64,000 nt of DNA from Nephrocerus scutellatus (GCA_947095585.1 OX352762.1:97190249-97254248), one strand, 5' to 3'; numbered from the stretch's first letter, positions 43,621 through 54,180 are shown. Translations and numbers: made by a program. Notes: generated by a model not told the origin, from the sequence alone.

Positions 43621-44985
43621 AAAAGTTTGTCTAAATTATGGTTTTTAGAAATATTTAAGCCATTACGCTGTTTTGCATGTTGTTTTCAATGCACGATGAA
43701 ACTGTGTATAAATGTCCACGACTACGCCTTGGCTAAATTTCTAAAGAAATTATTACTTTTTCACGTGATAAAAATAATTATGTAAAATACAGTTTTTGTT
43801 CGTCATGTACGCTGCTTAGTAATTCTATAAAGTGGGTCATCATGCGACATGAAAACACGATGCCACGATGTTTGTTCGTCAATCAAAAAAGAATCGAGCC
43901 GACCAAATTAACATATATTCGCCTAAAATGAAAATAGGTACGGCGCGGCAATAAAGAGACGATCTCACTCTCACAGCACGCAAGTGCGGTTCCGCCTCTG
44001 CCTCTTACCAAACCCAAGGAACAGATCTTAAATTCAGATTTCGTTTTTTACGTAGTTCCAAGCAATAATACAACTGCGCAGCTCTTTTAAGTTCCAAAAG
44101 TGGTTAACTACCAGCAAAACACCAGCATTTACAAAGTAGGGATTTTCCGACGAGTCAAAAAATCCAATTTAATTTTTCTCACACTTTTCCAACGAAAGGA
44201 ATCGGCACGGCGGCGAAAGCGTTTTGATTGCGTGCAATTGCAGTCTGCCATCAACAGCTTACCTGGGTATAGACATAATGCGCTACAGTGTAACAAGTAA
44301 CCAGGGAGTGCTCCATCGCACACGTAAAGGCAACTCACACACACACACATTAGCCAGCAAGCAATATATTAGAACGTTTTTGATCAGAAGCGCGACAGAG
44401 CTCCATCCATAGTTAATAAAAGGTTTACTAGCATAGCAACTCACTTGGCCTAGTTTCCCAATGAATGCTTCAGAAAATTACTCGACTAGTATAGCAAATG
44501 CTATGCTACTATGACCAAGCGCGATCACGTTTGGATCTTTGTGTACTTGGTGATGGTATACGAATGTGCGATGTGGTTAAGTGTACATTCGCAAAGGCGG
44601 TACGGTACGAAATAAATGCGTCGATGTCAGGACTCAGTGGGTAAGAGGAATGCCATGGCATCATTGCAGTCAAAGTTTAAGTGTTTTTTGCAAGTCAATT
44701 ACGGTTATGACGATGCGATTAAGCCTAGGACCAAGGCAAAGTAAATTTATTATTACTGTCATGAATAGCTTATCACACATTTTTCAGCTTTAACGGAAGA
44801 CCGCAAAAAATTTTATGGCTTTTTTTTAAATAAACTTTTTCAAAAGAACTTTCATGCAATTAACGATGAGAGATATTAAAATATAAATTAAGTTTACGGC
44901 TGGCTATTCTTGCAGAATGCCTTAATGAAATCAAAATCAAGAGAAAGTAATTCGTTGATTTAGATAGCTTGACACAAACGTGCTC
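43621..44985. other. Intergenic DNA, no gene recognised
   Basis: ORFs at 44100-44300 (plus) and 44129-44350 (minus) overlap in opposite strands and lack motifs. A (CA)7-like tract is at about 44337-44350. Confidence 0.45.
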
Positions 44986-45239
44986 TAACATCCTCTATAC
45001 AGGGTGTTCCATAATTCATCAACGATAATTTGAGAAATGATTCTTGGGTATATGCCTCGAGAATACGCTCTTCTAATTCACTTAAAGTTGCTATTTCGGT
45101 TGAATGAATAAGTGTTTTATTAATTGCTTGAATTGCTTCAGTCCCGGGATATGGGCAAGATGAAGTTTGTGTTTCCAACAATTTATCAGTGCAGTAGGGT
45201 TCGGTTCATTGGGACAGTGAATATAGCGATGTTGACATC

Positions 45240-45504
45240 AAATTAAAAATTAAGCTAAATCCACGAAAAAGTTTGCAAAAACTAGCAAAAAATTGGTTCG
45301 TCTCTGATAGAAACATCCGGCACATTAAATGGACTTCAATTATAGCCCTACAAGATACAAAAAGTGCAAGATTTAACAACGGCTCAAATGGCAGTTTGAC
45401 TTGAAAGATGTAAGGTGCTAAAACGTCTCCACGAGCGCAAAGATACTGTCAGCTTGATGTTTTCTAAAGAAACAATTTTTACGGTTCAACATTAGGTACA
45501 AAAA
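45240..45504 (+). pseudogene. Mariner/Tc1 transposase relic, left part
   Basis: Frameshifted text reads KSLQKLAKNWFVSDRNIRHI then LKRLHERKDTVSLMFSKETI followed by FTVQH, the region just up to the first catalytic block (the usual SDEK word is altered to SKET). It is interrupted by family B at about 45505 and resumes near 46550. Confidence 0.5.
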
Positions 45505-46545
45505 GTAAATGTAAAAAAAACTCCCTTTTCCTGATAAAAACCTTTATATATACATCGAAAAACGCCACACATTCGATTATTATTTGGTAATAATCGCCAA
45601 AGTATCTGTTTTGTGGTCGGGGATATTTTAAAGAATTGTTTTTTTTTCACGCTTCACACGCACCACACGCGACTCGCGTCAAAAGCGGGATATCAAAATG
45701 GGTCCCTAACATTGAGCCACTCACAAAACTTTAGGTCGTGCGAAAGTAGGTTAAAAATGACCTCAAAAAACGAGAAAATGTCGCGATTTCAAACCATCAC
45801 ACGTGCCATAAAATATAAAAAACGCTAATTTGGGACACTCACAAAATTTCAGTTCTCTAGGTCGTGGTGATGTTGTTTAAAAAGGACCTTAAAGAAGTCA
45901 AAAAAAATTCAACCCATCACACGAGCCACACGCGACACGCCTTATACTCACAAAATTTGAGTTCTCTAGGTCGTGTGGAAGGTGGTTAAAAAGGACATCA
46001 AAGAAGTCGAAACATTTTTTTTTAACCAATCACACGCGCCACACGTGACACGTGAAACGCCACACTCGTCATACTTAGAATATAAAAAATGCTATTTTGC
46101 ACTTAGACATTTCAGCGTGTCACACGCGAAACGTGATACGCGTCACACACGGAATATAAAAAGTACTATTTTGGACTTAAACACACACAAAACTGACGCT
46201 CTACATATAGTTCGTGTGAAGGTTGGTTAAAAATTACCTCAAAGAAGACGAAAAAAATTTTCAACCCGTTACATGTGGCACATGCGACACGCGTCACACT
46301 CGGAATATAAAAAATGATATTTTGGACTTAGACACTCACAAAATATCAGCTCTCTAGGTCGTGTGGAAGTTAGTTAAAAAGGAACTCAAAAAAGTCGAAA
46401 AAAATATTTCAGCCCATTACACGCTATTTTGAACTTAGATTTTCAGTCGTGTGGAAGGTGGTTAAAAAGGACCTCAAAGTGGTCGAAAATACAGACAAAA
46501 AGGGGTCGAGTCCAGTTAAATAAAAGTTTTTAAAAACAAAATGAT
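45505..46545 (-). repeat. Repeat family B, copy inserted in a transposase relic
   Basis: Inverted relative to 38770-40085. On the minus strand it begins TTTTTAAAAACTTTTATTTAAC and ends TATATATAAAGGTTTTTATC near 45540. Roughly six modules carry ACTCACAAAATTTCAG and CACACGCGACACG-type words (45718, 45837, 45946, about 46184, 46333). Both ends match the 39 kb copy, so this is a complete short version. The outer end shows the 12-bp palindrome GTTTTTAAAAAC at 46531-46542. Confidence 0.75.
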
Positions 46546-46549
46546 CATA

Positions 46550-47050
46550 CGTAGTTAGAGGGTAAGTCCGACGAAAATTTGGACAAGCGAGTTGCTCTTC
46601 GCAAATAAGCGCCGACTTTTGTGATGGTTTGGCATGACGTTCTCCGCTAGATCTTATCGACCAGGGCGTCAACCTCAATCAAAAAGTTTACCGGGTAAAC
46701 GTATTAAATGATGCGTTGCTATGTTTGACATACAAAAAAATCAGTTACAACCGCTCGTTTACTCGTTTGACGTAACAATTTTTACAAAGGCCCTCTTTCA
46801 AATTTATTTTCTTTGCAACAAATGCCTCAAAACTCACCAGACTTAAATCCAATAGACTTCTCCATATGGTCCATTTGGAGGTGTTGACAAGAAGACATGA
46901 AAGTGAGGGCACACTGAAGTAAGATCTTCGTAGAGAATGGAGCAAAATAACCCACGGGTCACGTTCGTGCAGCATGCAATGCCTTCGTTAAGAGACTTGA
47001 CGCCATCATGCGCTCCAAGGGTGGTCATATCGAGCAGTAACGTGTTTTTC
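46550..47050 (+). pseudogene. Mariner/Tc1 transposase relic, right part
   Basis: Reads PTFVMVWHDVLR, then DQGVNLNQKVYRVNVLNDAL (46655-46715), MPQNSPDLNPIDFSIWSIWR at 46823-46882 (the block leading to the third catalytic residue) and HVRAACNAFVKRLDAIMRSKGGHIEQ at 46961-47038. This is the C-terminal half of a Tc1/mariner-type transposase, with several stops. With 45240-45504 it makes one element split by family B. Confidence 0.75.
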
Positions 47051-47212
47051 ATAAAATTTGAAATGTTTTTAAAATTCTCTAAAAAAATGTAATAAAAGTA
47101 ATCATAGATGGAGAAATTACAGCCATTTGATTTAGTAACATTTCGACTGGCGAACTTTGTAGTATCCTCGATCCTTATCGCAATACAGCTGCAAGTAAAA
47201 TAAATGAAAATT

Positions 47213-47482
47213 TGGGCGCCGTGACTCAGTGGAAAAACGCATGGCTATTGAGCAGGAGTTCGTGGTTCGAATCCCAGGAACACCTTTCGCGAATGGGTGA
47301 CAAACGTGTTCCGAGAGTAATAACTTGTCACAGAAAGCTGTTCAATTCGCCGTTCGGATTCGGCCTTAAATTGTAGGTCTCTTCCAATTGTGTCCAAAAA
47401 TATACGTGCACAACACAAATGGTCGCGAGAAGCTACTAGGCCTTGGATGGTCTGTCGCGCTGAATATTATTATTATTATTGA
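47213..47482 (+). mobile_element. tRNA-derived SINE, copy 2 (best preserved)
   Basis: A 72-bp tRNA-like head GGGCGCCGTGACTCAGTGG carries an A-box-like region and B box GGTTCGAATCC (47271-47281). The body has GGGTGACAAACGTGTTCCGA and CAACACAAATGGTCGCGAGA, and the tail GGATGGTCTGTCGCGCTGAA ends in (TAT/ATT)n at 47462-47482. Too diverged from a folded tRNA and too long to be a tRNA gene. A tRNA head, unrelated body and simple-repeat tail is the SINE layout. Confidence 0.85.
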
Positions 47483-48480
47483 TCAAAATGAGTTCTCTTA
47501 CGACTTTTCTGACCAATTAATCATTCAATCAACATTACAAAGATGAAGAAACTCCTAAACAGATGAAGATGTTAACGATGATGCTGAGAAAGTTTCAAGC
47601 AAGGAAGCAAGGTAATTATTCGATAGGGGCATCCAGTGGGCTGAACAAACTAATGCTTCTCAGGCAGAAATTGAAGGATAGAATTGAAGAGATGCTTTTG
47701 GATAAAGCAATTCAATCGAAAATGAATTCATATTTTCCTACCCTTTAGATATCCTTAACCTATTTGTTATTTAGAAAACGTACATTATTTCGAATTCAAT
47801 TTATGTTTTCATTATTTTAATTTTATTTTCTATTACTTAACTATAATTAATTTCAATAAAATAAAACATCATATTAAAAGAATGTGCAATTAATTTCATT
47901 TACTTGTCCCTTCTATAGTCCGGACAGAGCCAAAACTTTAATAGTCCAGACTAGTGAGGCTAATACTGTACCTCGTATGTTAATAACAAATTTGTGTTGT
48001 GTTTTTGATTTAATTCTTTTTATACTATGAGTATATTATATTTCATAACAACAAACAATCTTTTTTTGTGATCTTATTATAGTTCCAATTTGCCGATTTT
48101 ATTTGCATTGCTTTCCAGATCATTCTTAGCTACGATTACGAAATGAAGATTTCCGCCGTTTGTAGTCCTCAATCCTAATTCAAAAAGTGGCCGCAATTTG
48201 ACGATTGAGGACGTGAGGAGAATTTCTTCGCTTTTCCGAGAATACAATTTTTTGGATTTATTATCTCGGCTACCTTTGTCAGTTGTCTTTGGGAGCTTGT
48301 ATTGCTGTACTGCCAGATGGCTGGATATGGATAGAGTGCTGAGAATGTTGTCCTACACTGAATAGAACAGTCATCACTGAGCAGAATGTCTGCCCCTTCA
48401 GCATGATGGGCCCCGGCTATTGTGTGACTTCATCTGACAAGGAAAAATGGAGAAAATCCGCATTTCGTCACACACTCTAA
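47483..48480. other. AT-rich region downstream of the MADF-BESS gene
   Basis: A plus-strand 61-codon frame (47563-47748) ends LLDKAIQSKMNSYFPTL, faintly like a pogo/Tigger transposase end, but it has no other support. The block 48140-48480 is GC-richer and unplaced; it may hold the 3' UTR of the MADF-BESS gene. Confidence 0.35.
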
Positions 48481-48488
48481 TCATAGCT

Positions 48489-49496
48489 TTACATAGATAA
48501 ATCATCATGTGTTTCAAATGACATGTTAATATTTGCATTCAAAATCAAAGAAATAACCTCCTGCTGTAAGTGAAGTGCATTTTGAAATGGCATATTTCGC
48601 AATAAGGATGCAACATATTTTCCAAAATGATCGAAGCTATCTTCATTGTTTCTCGAGAAGTTATTAACCTTTTCGGAAATTGCTTGTAATTGAGTCTTAA
48701 TAAAAGTGGTTTTGTTGTCACTTAAAGTTTTGCAGTATCTTAGCTTTTTACTTTTATTGCGGTCTCCTGAAAAAGCTCCTCTCTTTCTACTTTGATGTAC
48801 TCCAATAGTTGGTAGCTGGCAGAGGAAATGCTCTTGTGAGGTTGATGGTTGCTGGGTCACATGAACATCTTCTTCTTGGTTTGGCTGCAATAATTCTTCC
48901 TCATATTTTATATGATCTGTTTGGAGAGTGTATTGCGGATTTATCGATTCTGACAAGCATCTTGGTGTACTTGCATTGCTTTGACTGTCGGACACATCGG
49001 TTTCTGCAACTACCTGTAATCAAAAAACAAACCAAAGATAATACCTAGATATTTTAAATTGCTACTTCATTTCTTTATATTTCGAACAAACATTTATATT
49101 AAAAAACAAATTTGCTCGCATGCTTACCGAATTCGATTTCGATCCTCTTGACTTCACATATGGTCTTATAAATCCATCCATTAGTTGAAACCATATAACC
49201 TTTGGAATGTATGTCTCAATCGCAGAGGCACCGTACTTTTTTGAGTCTGCGATTTTTTTTAATTCCTGCAAATAGGAACTACGCAGATTTTTAAATTTTA
49301 TAATGACATGTTCTTCGGTAAAACCCTTCAAACCCATGACAGTCGCAATCCTTTTTGCAGCAGCTTTTCGACAATCACGCCACTTGTACTCCAACATTGT
49401 TGTATCCCACAGCACAGACTCATTCTTATATAATTCCAAAAATTGCATGGTTTCTGCATCGCTCATCTTCAACACTCTAGCATTTGAAGCGCTCAT
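48489..49496 (-). CDS. MADF-BESS domain DNA-binding protein, two exons
   Basis: Exon 1 runs 49496-49128 and exon 2 49013-48489, giving 297 residues. The 114-bp intron starts TCG|GTAAGC and ends TTTTTTGATTACAG|GTAG; both exons join in phase 0. Residues about 17-105 are a MADF (Myb/SANT-like) DNA-binding domain: FLELYKNESVLWDTTMLEYK, FKNLRSSYLQELKKI and YIPKVIWFQLMDGFIRPYV. A basic cluster at about 199-215 (RKRGAFSGDRNKSKKLR) looks like a nuclear localisation signal. Residues about 248-284 (DSFDHFGKYVASLLRNMPF...QQEVISLIL) fit the BESS motif, used for protein contacts. Insects have many such nuclear transcription factors related to Adf-1. The ATG at 49496 is the first Met in the frame; another lies at 49466. 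No frameshift or stop, unlike everything around it. A MADF protein encoded by a PIF/Harbinger transposon is the main alternative. Confidence 0.8.
49014..49127 (-). other. Intron of the MADF-BESS gene
   Basis: GT at 49127-49126 (GTAAGC) and AG at 49015-49014 (TTACAG), preceded by a T-rich tract. The length of 114 bp is ordinary for flies. Exon 1 would run on for 22 further codons as an ORF without splicing, ending in an unconserved tail. Confidence 0.75.
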
Positions 49497-49509
49497 TTCG
49501 ACAAACACA

Positions 49510-50100
49510 CACGTACTCTTTCAAAAGACTGTTCACGACTGACACCACGAAGGCAAGCATCCAACACGTTTACCCTCGCAGCTAACGATTCGTGAATGTT
49601 ACTTGTATTGTAATTTGTAATTGGTAAGTGTAGTGTAAGTGTAAACGGCATATCGTTCGTATCGTATTCGTATCACGTGATTTGTTTGAACTGGCTGCTG
49701 TTTACATAAAAATGATGATTAAAAGAGACGCACTGTATAATATAATATAACGTGCATCACGACATCGTGGAGCACGATTACATAGTAAATAGAACCTGCG
49801 TTGGGTTTGATTTACATAGATTCTGCTCAAACGTTAGCTGCTGCACTCATCGAAATCAAGAAAACCAAAACAAATTTCGTACCAGAGATGGTTCACGAAC
49901 CACCACGGCTTACAGTGCTATCGAGTGAGAACGATTAGAGTATTATACTAGTACTTTCGACTAACCTGTCCTCCTGTCCTCGTGCTATCCGCTAATTCAT
50001 TTTGTACTCCACCGTAATATTTCAAAATTTATTTTCAATATGTTAATTGTTTCTATCATGCGTAAAAGTTATAAAATCTTTTTATATAAAAAAGTGAATA
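49510..50100. other. Region upstream of the MADF-BESS gene
   Basis: Presumed 5' region of the gene. Contains GTAAGTGTAGTGTAAGTG near 49624 and TATCACGTGATTTG (E-box-like palindrome) near 49671-49684. No TATA box placement is convincing. Confidence 0.35.
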
Positions 50101-50425
50101 TATTTGTATGTTTATGCCTATTTAACTTTGGAACGCCTTGACCAATTTCGAACAAACTGGGTATACATATTATTTACCACCTGGAATCAAATACTGTCGG
50201 TGGGGGGAACACGTTTTATTGGATACTGTCGGTGGGGGGAACACGTTTTGTTGGAAGGGGTGTTCGATATTAGTGTTGATTCCATAGTTTTCGTATTTCG
50301 CTGAGTGATAGGGAGGGACAGCCCTAGGGTGATGGTTCGATTGGTGAGGGGTAGGGTGACCGATATTAGTGTCGATTCTATAGTGTCAAATTTTACAGCC
50401 GTGCAATGCCGTGCAACTAGTATTT
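50101..50425 (+). mobile_element. Candidate Helitron-type element, 3' end GTGCAACTAG|T
   Basis: AT-rich start, then a G-rich part with a local duplication (CTGTCGGTGGGGGGAACACG at about 50187 and 50226), ending GCCGTGCAATGCCGTGCAACTAGTATT. The end and G-rich character match 33.4-33.68 kb. CTAG before T is the Helitron 3' signature. No replicase or helicase text is seen, so it would be non-autonomous. Confidence 0.4.
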
Positions 50426-50473
50426 TATAAATATTTGATTATGTTTTGTTAGCAGAAACTGTAACCACAGACA

Positions 50474-51400
50474 ATACAGGGTGTCCCCCAATACGTGCAC
50501 GATAGTTTGAGAAAATTGTAACGTTTTTTTTATTTTTTTCTTGTGAACGTAACAATAATGAAAATAAAAACCACTAACAAGTTTGCGGAAAACCCCATAG
50601 ATTTTATGATACTTGGGAAAACTTGCATCCGGTAACCTTTTTTAAAAAAGGATTTGTTTTACTTTAATCTCCAAAGGCTATGAATAAAAAATGATTTTGT
50701 GTGGTTTTAGATAATTTTTATTTTACGTGTGTACTAAAACTGTTAGAACTGGTACTGAAAGTGTCATTCTTGGTTTTGTATGCATGCTAGAGCCCGTTTT
50801 TAGATTTCAATGCATCAGACGCTTACCTTTGCAATTCAATGTTTCCAGACATACAATTTCTAATGTACTGCATGGAGAAAATCTTTATCCATACTACCAT
50901 ACACCTGTGCAAAAACTGCTTCCCGATTATTTGGAAAAAAAACTTGAGTTTCCCAACTAGTTACTGAAGCGGAGATTAGACGAATCTCAATATTGGCTGC
51001 GGAGAATCCACACAGAAGGAGACAGTCAACATTTCAACTCAAATTCAGCGTCAATATGTGGGCAGGTGTAAATGGAAACAAGTTAATCGGCCCCTTCAAA
51101 CTGCTACCCCAAAACTGGCTCTAGCATTCATACAAAACCAAGGAGGACCCTTTAAGCACCTGTTATAACTGTTTTAGTGCACACATAAAATAAAAATTAT
51201 CTAAAACCACAAGAAATCATTTTTTAATCATAACCTTTGGAGCTTAAAACAAAAAAAAATGTTTTTTTAAAAAAATTCTACGAGGTTTTTTCCAAGATTC
51301 ATAAAATCAATGAGTTTTTTTCCGCAAACATGTTAGTGATTTTTATTTTTATCATTGTTGCGTTCATGAGAAAAAAAACGACTTTCTTTTACGGACGAGG
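50474..51400. mobile_element. Foldback-like DNA transposon with long inverted repeats and a transposase remnant
   Basis: Left arm about 50518-50800 and right arm about 51105-51395 are inverted copies (for example TTAGTGGTTTTTATTTTCAT on the left versus ATTTTTATTTTTATCATTG read from the right). The left outer edge is ATACAGGGTGTCCC. Between the arms, VSRHTISNVLHGENLYPYYH (50850-50904), QKLLPDYLEKKLEFPN and FQLKFSVNMWAGVNGNKLIG (about 51038-51100) are parts of a DDE-type transposase of the Tc1/mariner-like group. Catalytic blocks are damaged. A deletion derivative mobilised in trans is plausible. Confidence 0.65.
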
Positions 51401-51836
51401 CCGGAATCTTCAGTAAATGTATATTAATTTTTTTTTACTTTTTATTTAGTTTTTTTTTTATTTTTTTAAATTTTTTTTTTGGGTTTTTGTTAAAGTTTCT
51501 TTTGCAGTTAACAAATTTCTCCTAAGTGCTATACTTTTTGAGTTATTTGCAAAAACTCGAAAAACTGTCCATGTAAACTGTCATTTCCGGTTGTCAGATT
51601 TCCGTCAAAATCAGTCAGCTGGCCTCTCACAATTTATGTAAAAAGCTTAAATATCAATTTTCATCCCCATAAGTTCAGCCGTCTGGGCTGTAGAGTCATA
51701 AAGACAGACATACAGAGATTTTTTTATTTTCGCTTTTTCTGACTCAGGAGAAATTTTTTTTTTTTATAATGTACACACGCTAAAGGGATTTGCACCCTTA
51801 TAATACTTAGCACAGCGTGGGCGTAAGAAAAAGGAG
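51401..51836. other. AT-rich spacer with T-runs
   Basis: T-homopolymers around 51425-51480 and 51755-51768. The word TTCAGCCGTCTGGGCTGTAGAG and ACAGACATACAGAG near 51680-51718 resemble ends of common insect non-autonomous elements, not otherwise identified. Confidence 0.4.
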
Positions 51837-51837
51837 A

Positions 51838-53487
51838 GAAAAAACAACCCATAAAATTAAAATTTTTCGTGTAAATTCTCTTATTGATCCACAAAGTGCA
51901 AAGAGAGCCCCCTTATCCTGATCACTCCAAAAATTTTACAAAAAGGGTTTCCCTCGGAGATACACATGTCTATAACATCGGGCTAATTTTTAAAAATTTA
52001 TATGGAAGCCCCTCAGCCTAGGGGCCACTTCAAAATTTCTATAAAAAACATTGTCCATAGGATTAAACATGAGTGTATAAAATTTGAAGAAAATCGGGTC
52101 AATTTTTAAAAACTTTAATGGTGCCTGCCGTCACCGAGGCTCGATTATGCCAAAAATTTTACAAAAAGTGTTGTCCGTCAGAGATACACTCGCGTATACA
52201 ATTTTAAGAATATCAGAAGATCACTACCAAATATTTACAAAAAGTGGTGTCCATCGGAGGTACACATGTGTATAAAATTTGAAGAAAATCGGGTAGTTCA
52301 TTTTATAAAATTTGTATGGGTGCCCCCCGACCCCGTGCCCCGATCACTTCCAAATTTTTAGAAAAAGTGTTTTCCATTGGAGATACACATGTGTATAAAA
52401 TTTGAAGAAAATCGGGTATTTTTTTTTTATAAAATTTGTATGGGTGCCCCCCGACCACGGGGCCCGATTACTTCCAAATATTTACAAAAAGTGTTGTCCA
52501 TCGGAGATTAACATGTGTATAAAATTTGAAGAAAATCGGGTAGTTCATTTTATAAAATTTGTATGGGTGCCCCCCGACCCCGTGCCCCGATCACTTCCAA
52601 ATTTTTAGAAAAAGTGTTTTCCATTGGAGATACACATGTGTATAAAATTTGAAGAAAATCGGGTATTTTTTTTTTATAAAATTTGTATGGGTGCCCCCCG
52701 ACCCCGGGGCCCGATCACTTCCAAATATTTACAAAAAGTGTTGTCCATCGGAGATAAACATGTGTATAAAATTTGAAGAAAATCGGGTACTTCTTTTTAT
52801 AAAATTTGTATGGGTGCCCCCTGACCCCGTGGCCTGATCACTTCCAAATTTTTAGAAGAAGTGTTTTTCATTAGAGATAACAAAAAAAAATGTATAAAAT
52901 TTGAAGAAAATCGGGTATTATTTTTTTATAAAATTTGTATGGGTGCCCCCGACTCCGGGGCCCGATCACTTCTTAATTTCTATAAGAAGCGTTGCCCCAT
53001 GGAGATACACATGCGTATAAAATTTTAAGAAAATCGGGTACTTTTTTAAAAGATTTGTGTGGGTGCCCACCAACCCCGGGGCCCGATCACTTCCAAATAG
53101 GTATTTACAAAAGGTGTTGTCCGTCGGAGATAAACATGTGTATAAAATTTAAAGAAAATTGGGTACTTCTTTTTATAAAATTTGTATGGATCCGGTCCGG
53201 GGCCCGATCACTTCCAAATTTATACGAAAAGTGTTTTCCATTGGAGATACACATGTGTATAAAATTTGAAGAAAATCTGTAAAATATTTGTATGGGAGCC
53301 CCCCGACCCCGCAGCCCGAGGGGCCCAAATTTTAATAGAAAGTGTTGTCATGGGAGATACACATATGCGCAAAATTTCAATAAAATCCTGCTTTAGGAAG
53401 TGGGTTAAAAATTGATCACAAGATTTGGTGAGGCAGCCAGCCAGCCAGCCACTGGGAAGTGAAGTTAATATAGAAAATTTAAAAAAT
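51838..53487 (-). repeat. Repeat family A, expanded satellite-like copy (about ten to eleven 124-bp modules)
   Basis: Left edge AAACAACCCATAAAATTAAAA and subterminal TAAATTCTCT; right edge AGTTAATATAGAAAATTTAAA. Between them the word ACATGTGTATAAAATTTG starts at 52263, 52387, 52511, 52634, 52758, 52886, 53009, 53134 and 53251, giving spacings of mostly 123-125 bp. Each module contains GAAGAAAATCGGGTA, TATAAAATTTGTATGGGTGC, CCCCCGACCCCGGGGCCCGA and a GTGTTGTCCATCGGAGAT or GTGTTTTCCATTGGAGAT end. Two module types alternate, forming 248-bp dimers. GCCA tandems lie at about 53434-53452. Overall layout (subterminal inverted repeats, end hairpin, central tandem repeats, T-rich targets) resembles Helentron/DINE-1 elements; that placement is inference. 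Apparent ORFs are by-products. Confidence 0.8.
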
Positions 53488-53534
53488 GAGATGTCTTAAG
53501 CGACTGCAGATCTTACAAATGCGGAAACACAGAA

Positions 53535-54180
53535 TCAGGCAATTAATTCATTCCACATAACTATCGTGCGGCTAAAGAAGGAATTGCTGAATTTGTTAGT
53601 ACGTCCGAAGATAGGCTTAATGGTGGACCCGTGAGCTCGAGTTGAAGCACGGGTATTACGGATGGGTTGGAGAATGGGCGGGATGCATCTGGATATTTCT
53701 TTTGAACACCGCTTGTGGAAAAAGTGATAAAACAGTGACAGGCAGGAATCATTCCTACGATGTTCAAGCGATTCGATTGTTTTTGCGATATGTACGTCAC
53801 GAATAAGTTTTAACGCGCGGTTCTGAACTCTGTCTAGTAAATGCAATGTGGTCTTGGGGGCACCTGCCCAAAAAATCTAGTTGTATTCAAGTTTAGGGCG
53901 AATATACACCTTGGAAAAAGTAACCAGATCTGAAGGAGTGAAAGACATCTTGCACTGTTTTAGGAAACCTAAACATATTGCAGCATTTTTGTCGATGGCA
54001 AATATGTGGTCATTCAAACGATGCTTGCTGTATACGCACGTACCAATAATTGAGAGTTTTTCAGTTTCTTTGATGCAAGATCCATTCATGGATAACGGTC
54101 GGGGGTTTAAATTACGCTTAGACGACAGAAGACAGTTTTAGAAGCGTAAAATTCAACTCTATTATGTAGTCCCTACCTTG
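53535..54180 (-). pseudogene. Jockey-like pol C-terminal relic
   Basis: Minus-strand frames at 54089-53877 and 53846-53535 join with one frameshift: AAICLGFLKQCKMSFTPSDL, KVYIRPKLEYN, LHLLDRVQNRALKLIRDVHI and ESLEHRRNDSCLSLFYHFFH, then VMWNELIA. This is the same domain as at 8886-9500 (QNRVIHLINDV, SLEHRRNGGALAFFY) but a diverged family member. No RT active site remains. Confidence 0.7.

Noticed and set aside
47213..47290. A functional tRNA gene
   Set aside because: The B box is good but the region does not give a full cloverleaf and is followed by a 200-bp body shared with two other copies; it is a SINE.
47563..47748. pogo/Tigger transposase C-terminus
   Set aside because: Only a short terminal word (SKMNSYF) is reminiscent; no DDE or CENP-B-like block is nearby.
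48140..48480. PIF/Harbinger transposase downstream of the MADF gene
   Set aside because: I read all frames and found no DDE block or TIR that I could defend; left as an alternative to test.
52402..53282. Successive ORFs encoding a repeated VWVPPDPGARSLPN-type peptide
   Set aside because: They arise from the 124-bp module read in shifting frames. 124 is not a multiple of three, and the same text appears on either strand at other copies.
52263..53370. CRISPR-like array
   Set aside because: Units are long, diverged and contiguous, with no unique spacers, in a eukaryotic sequence.
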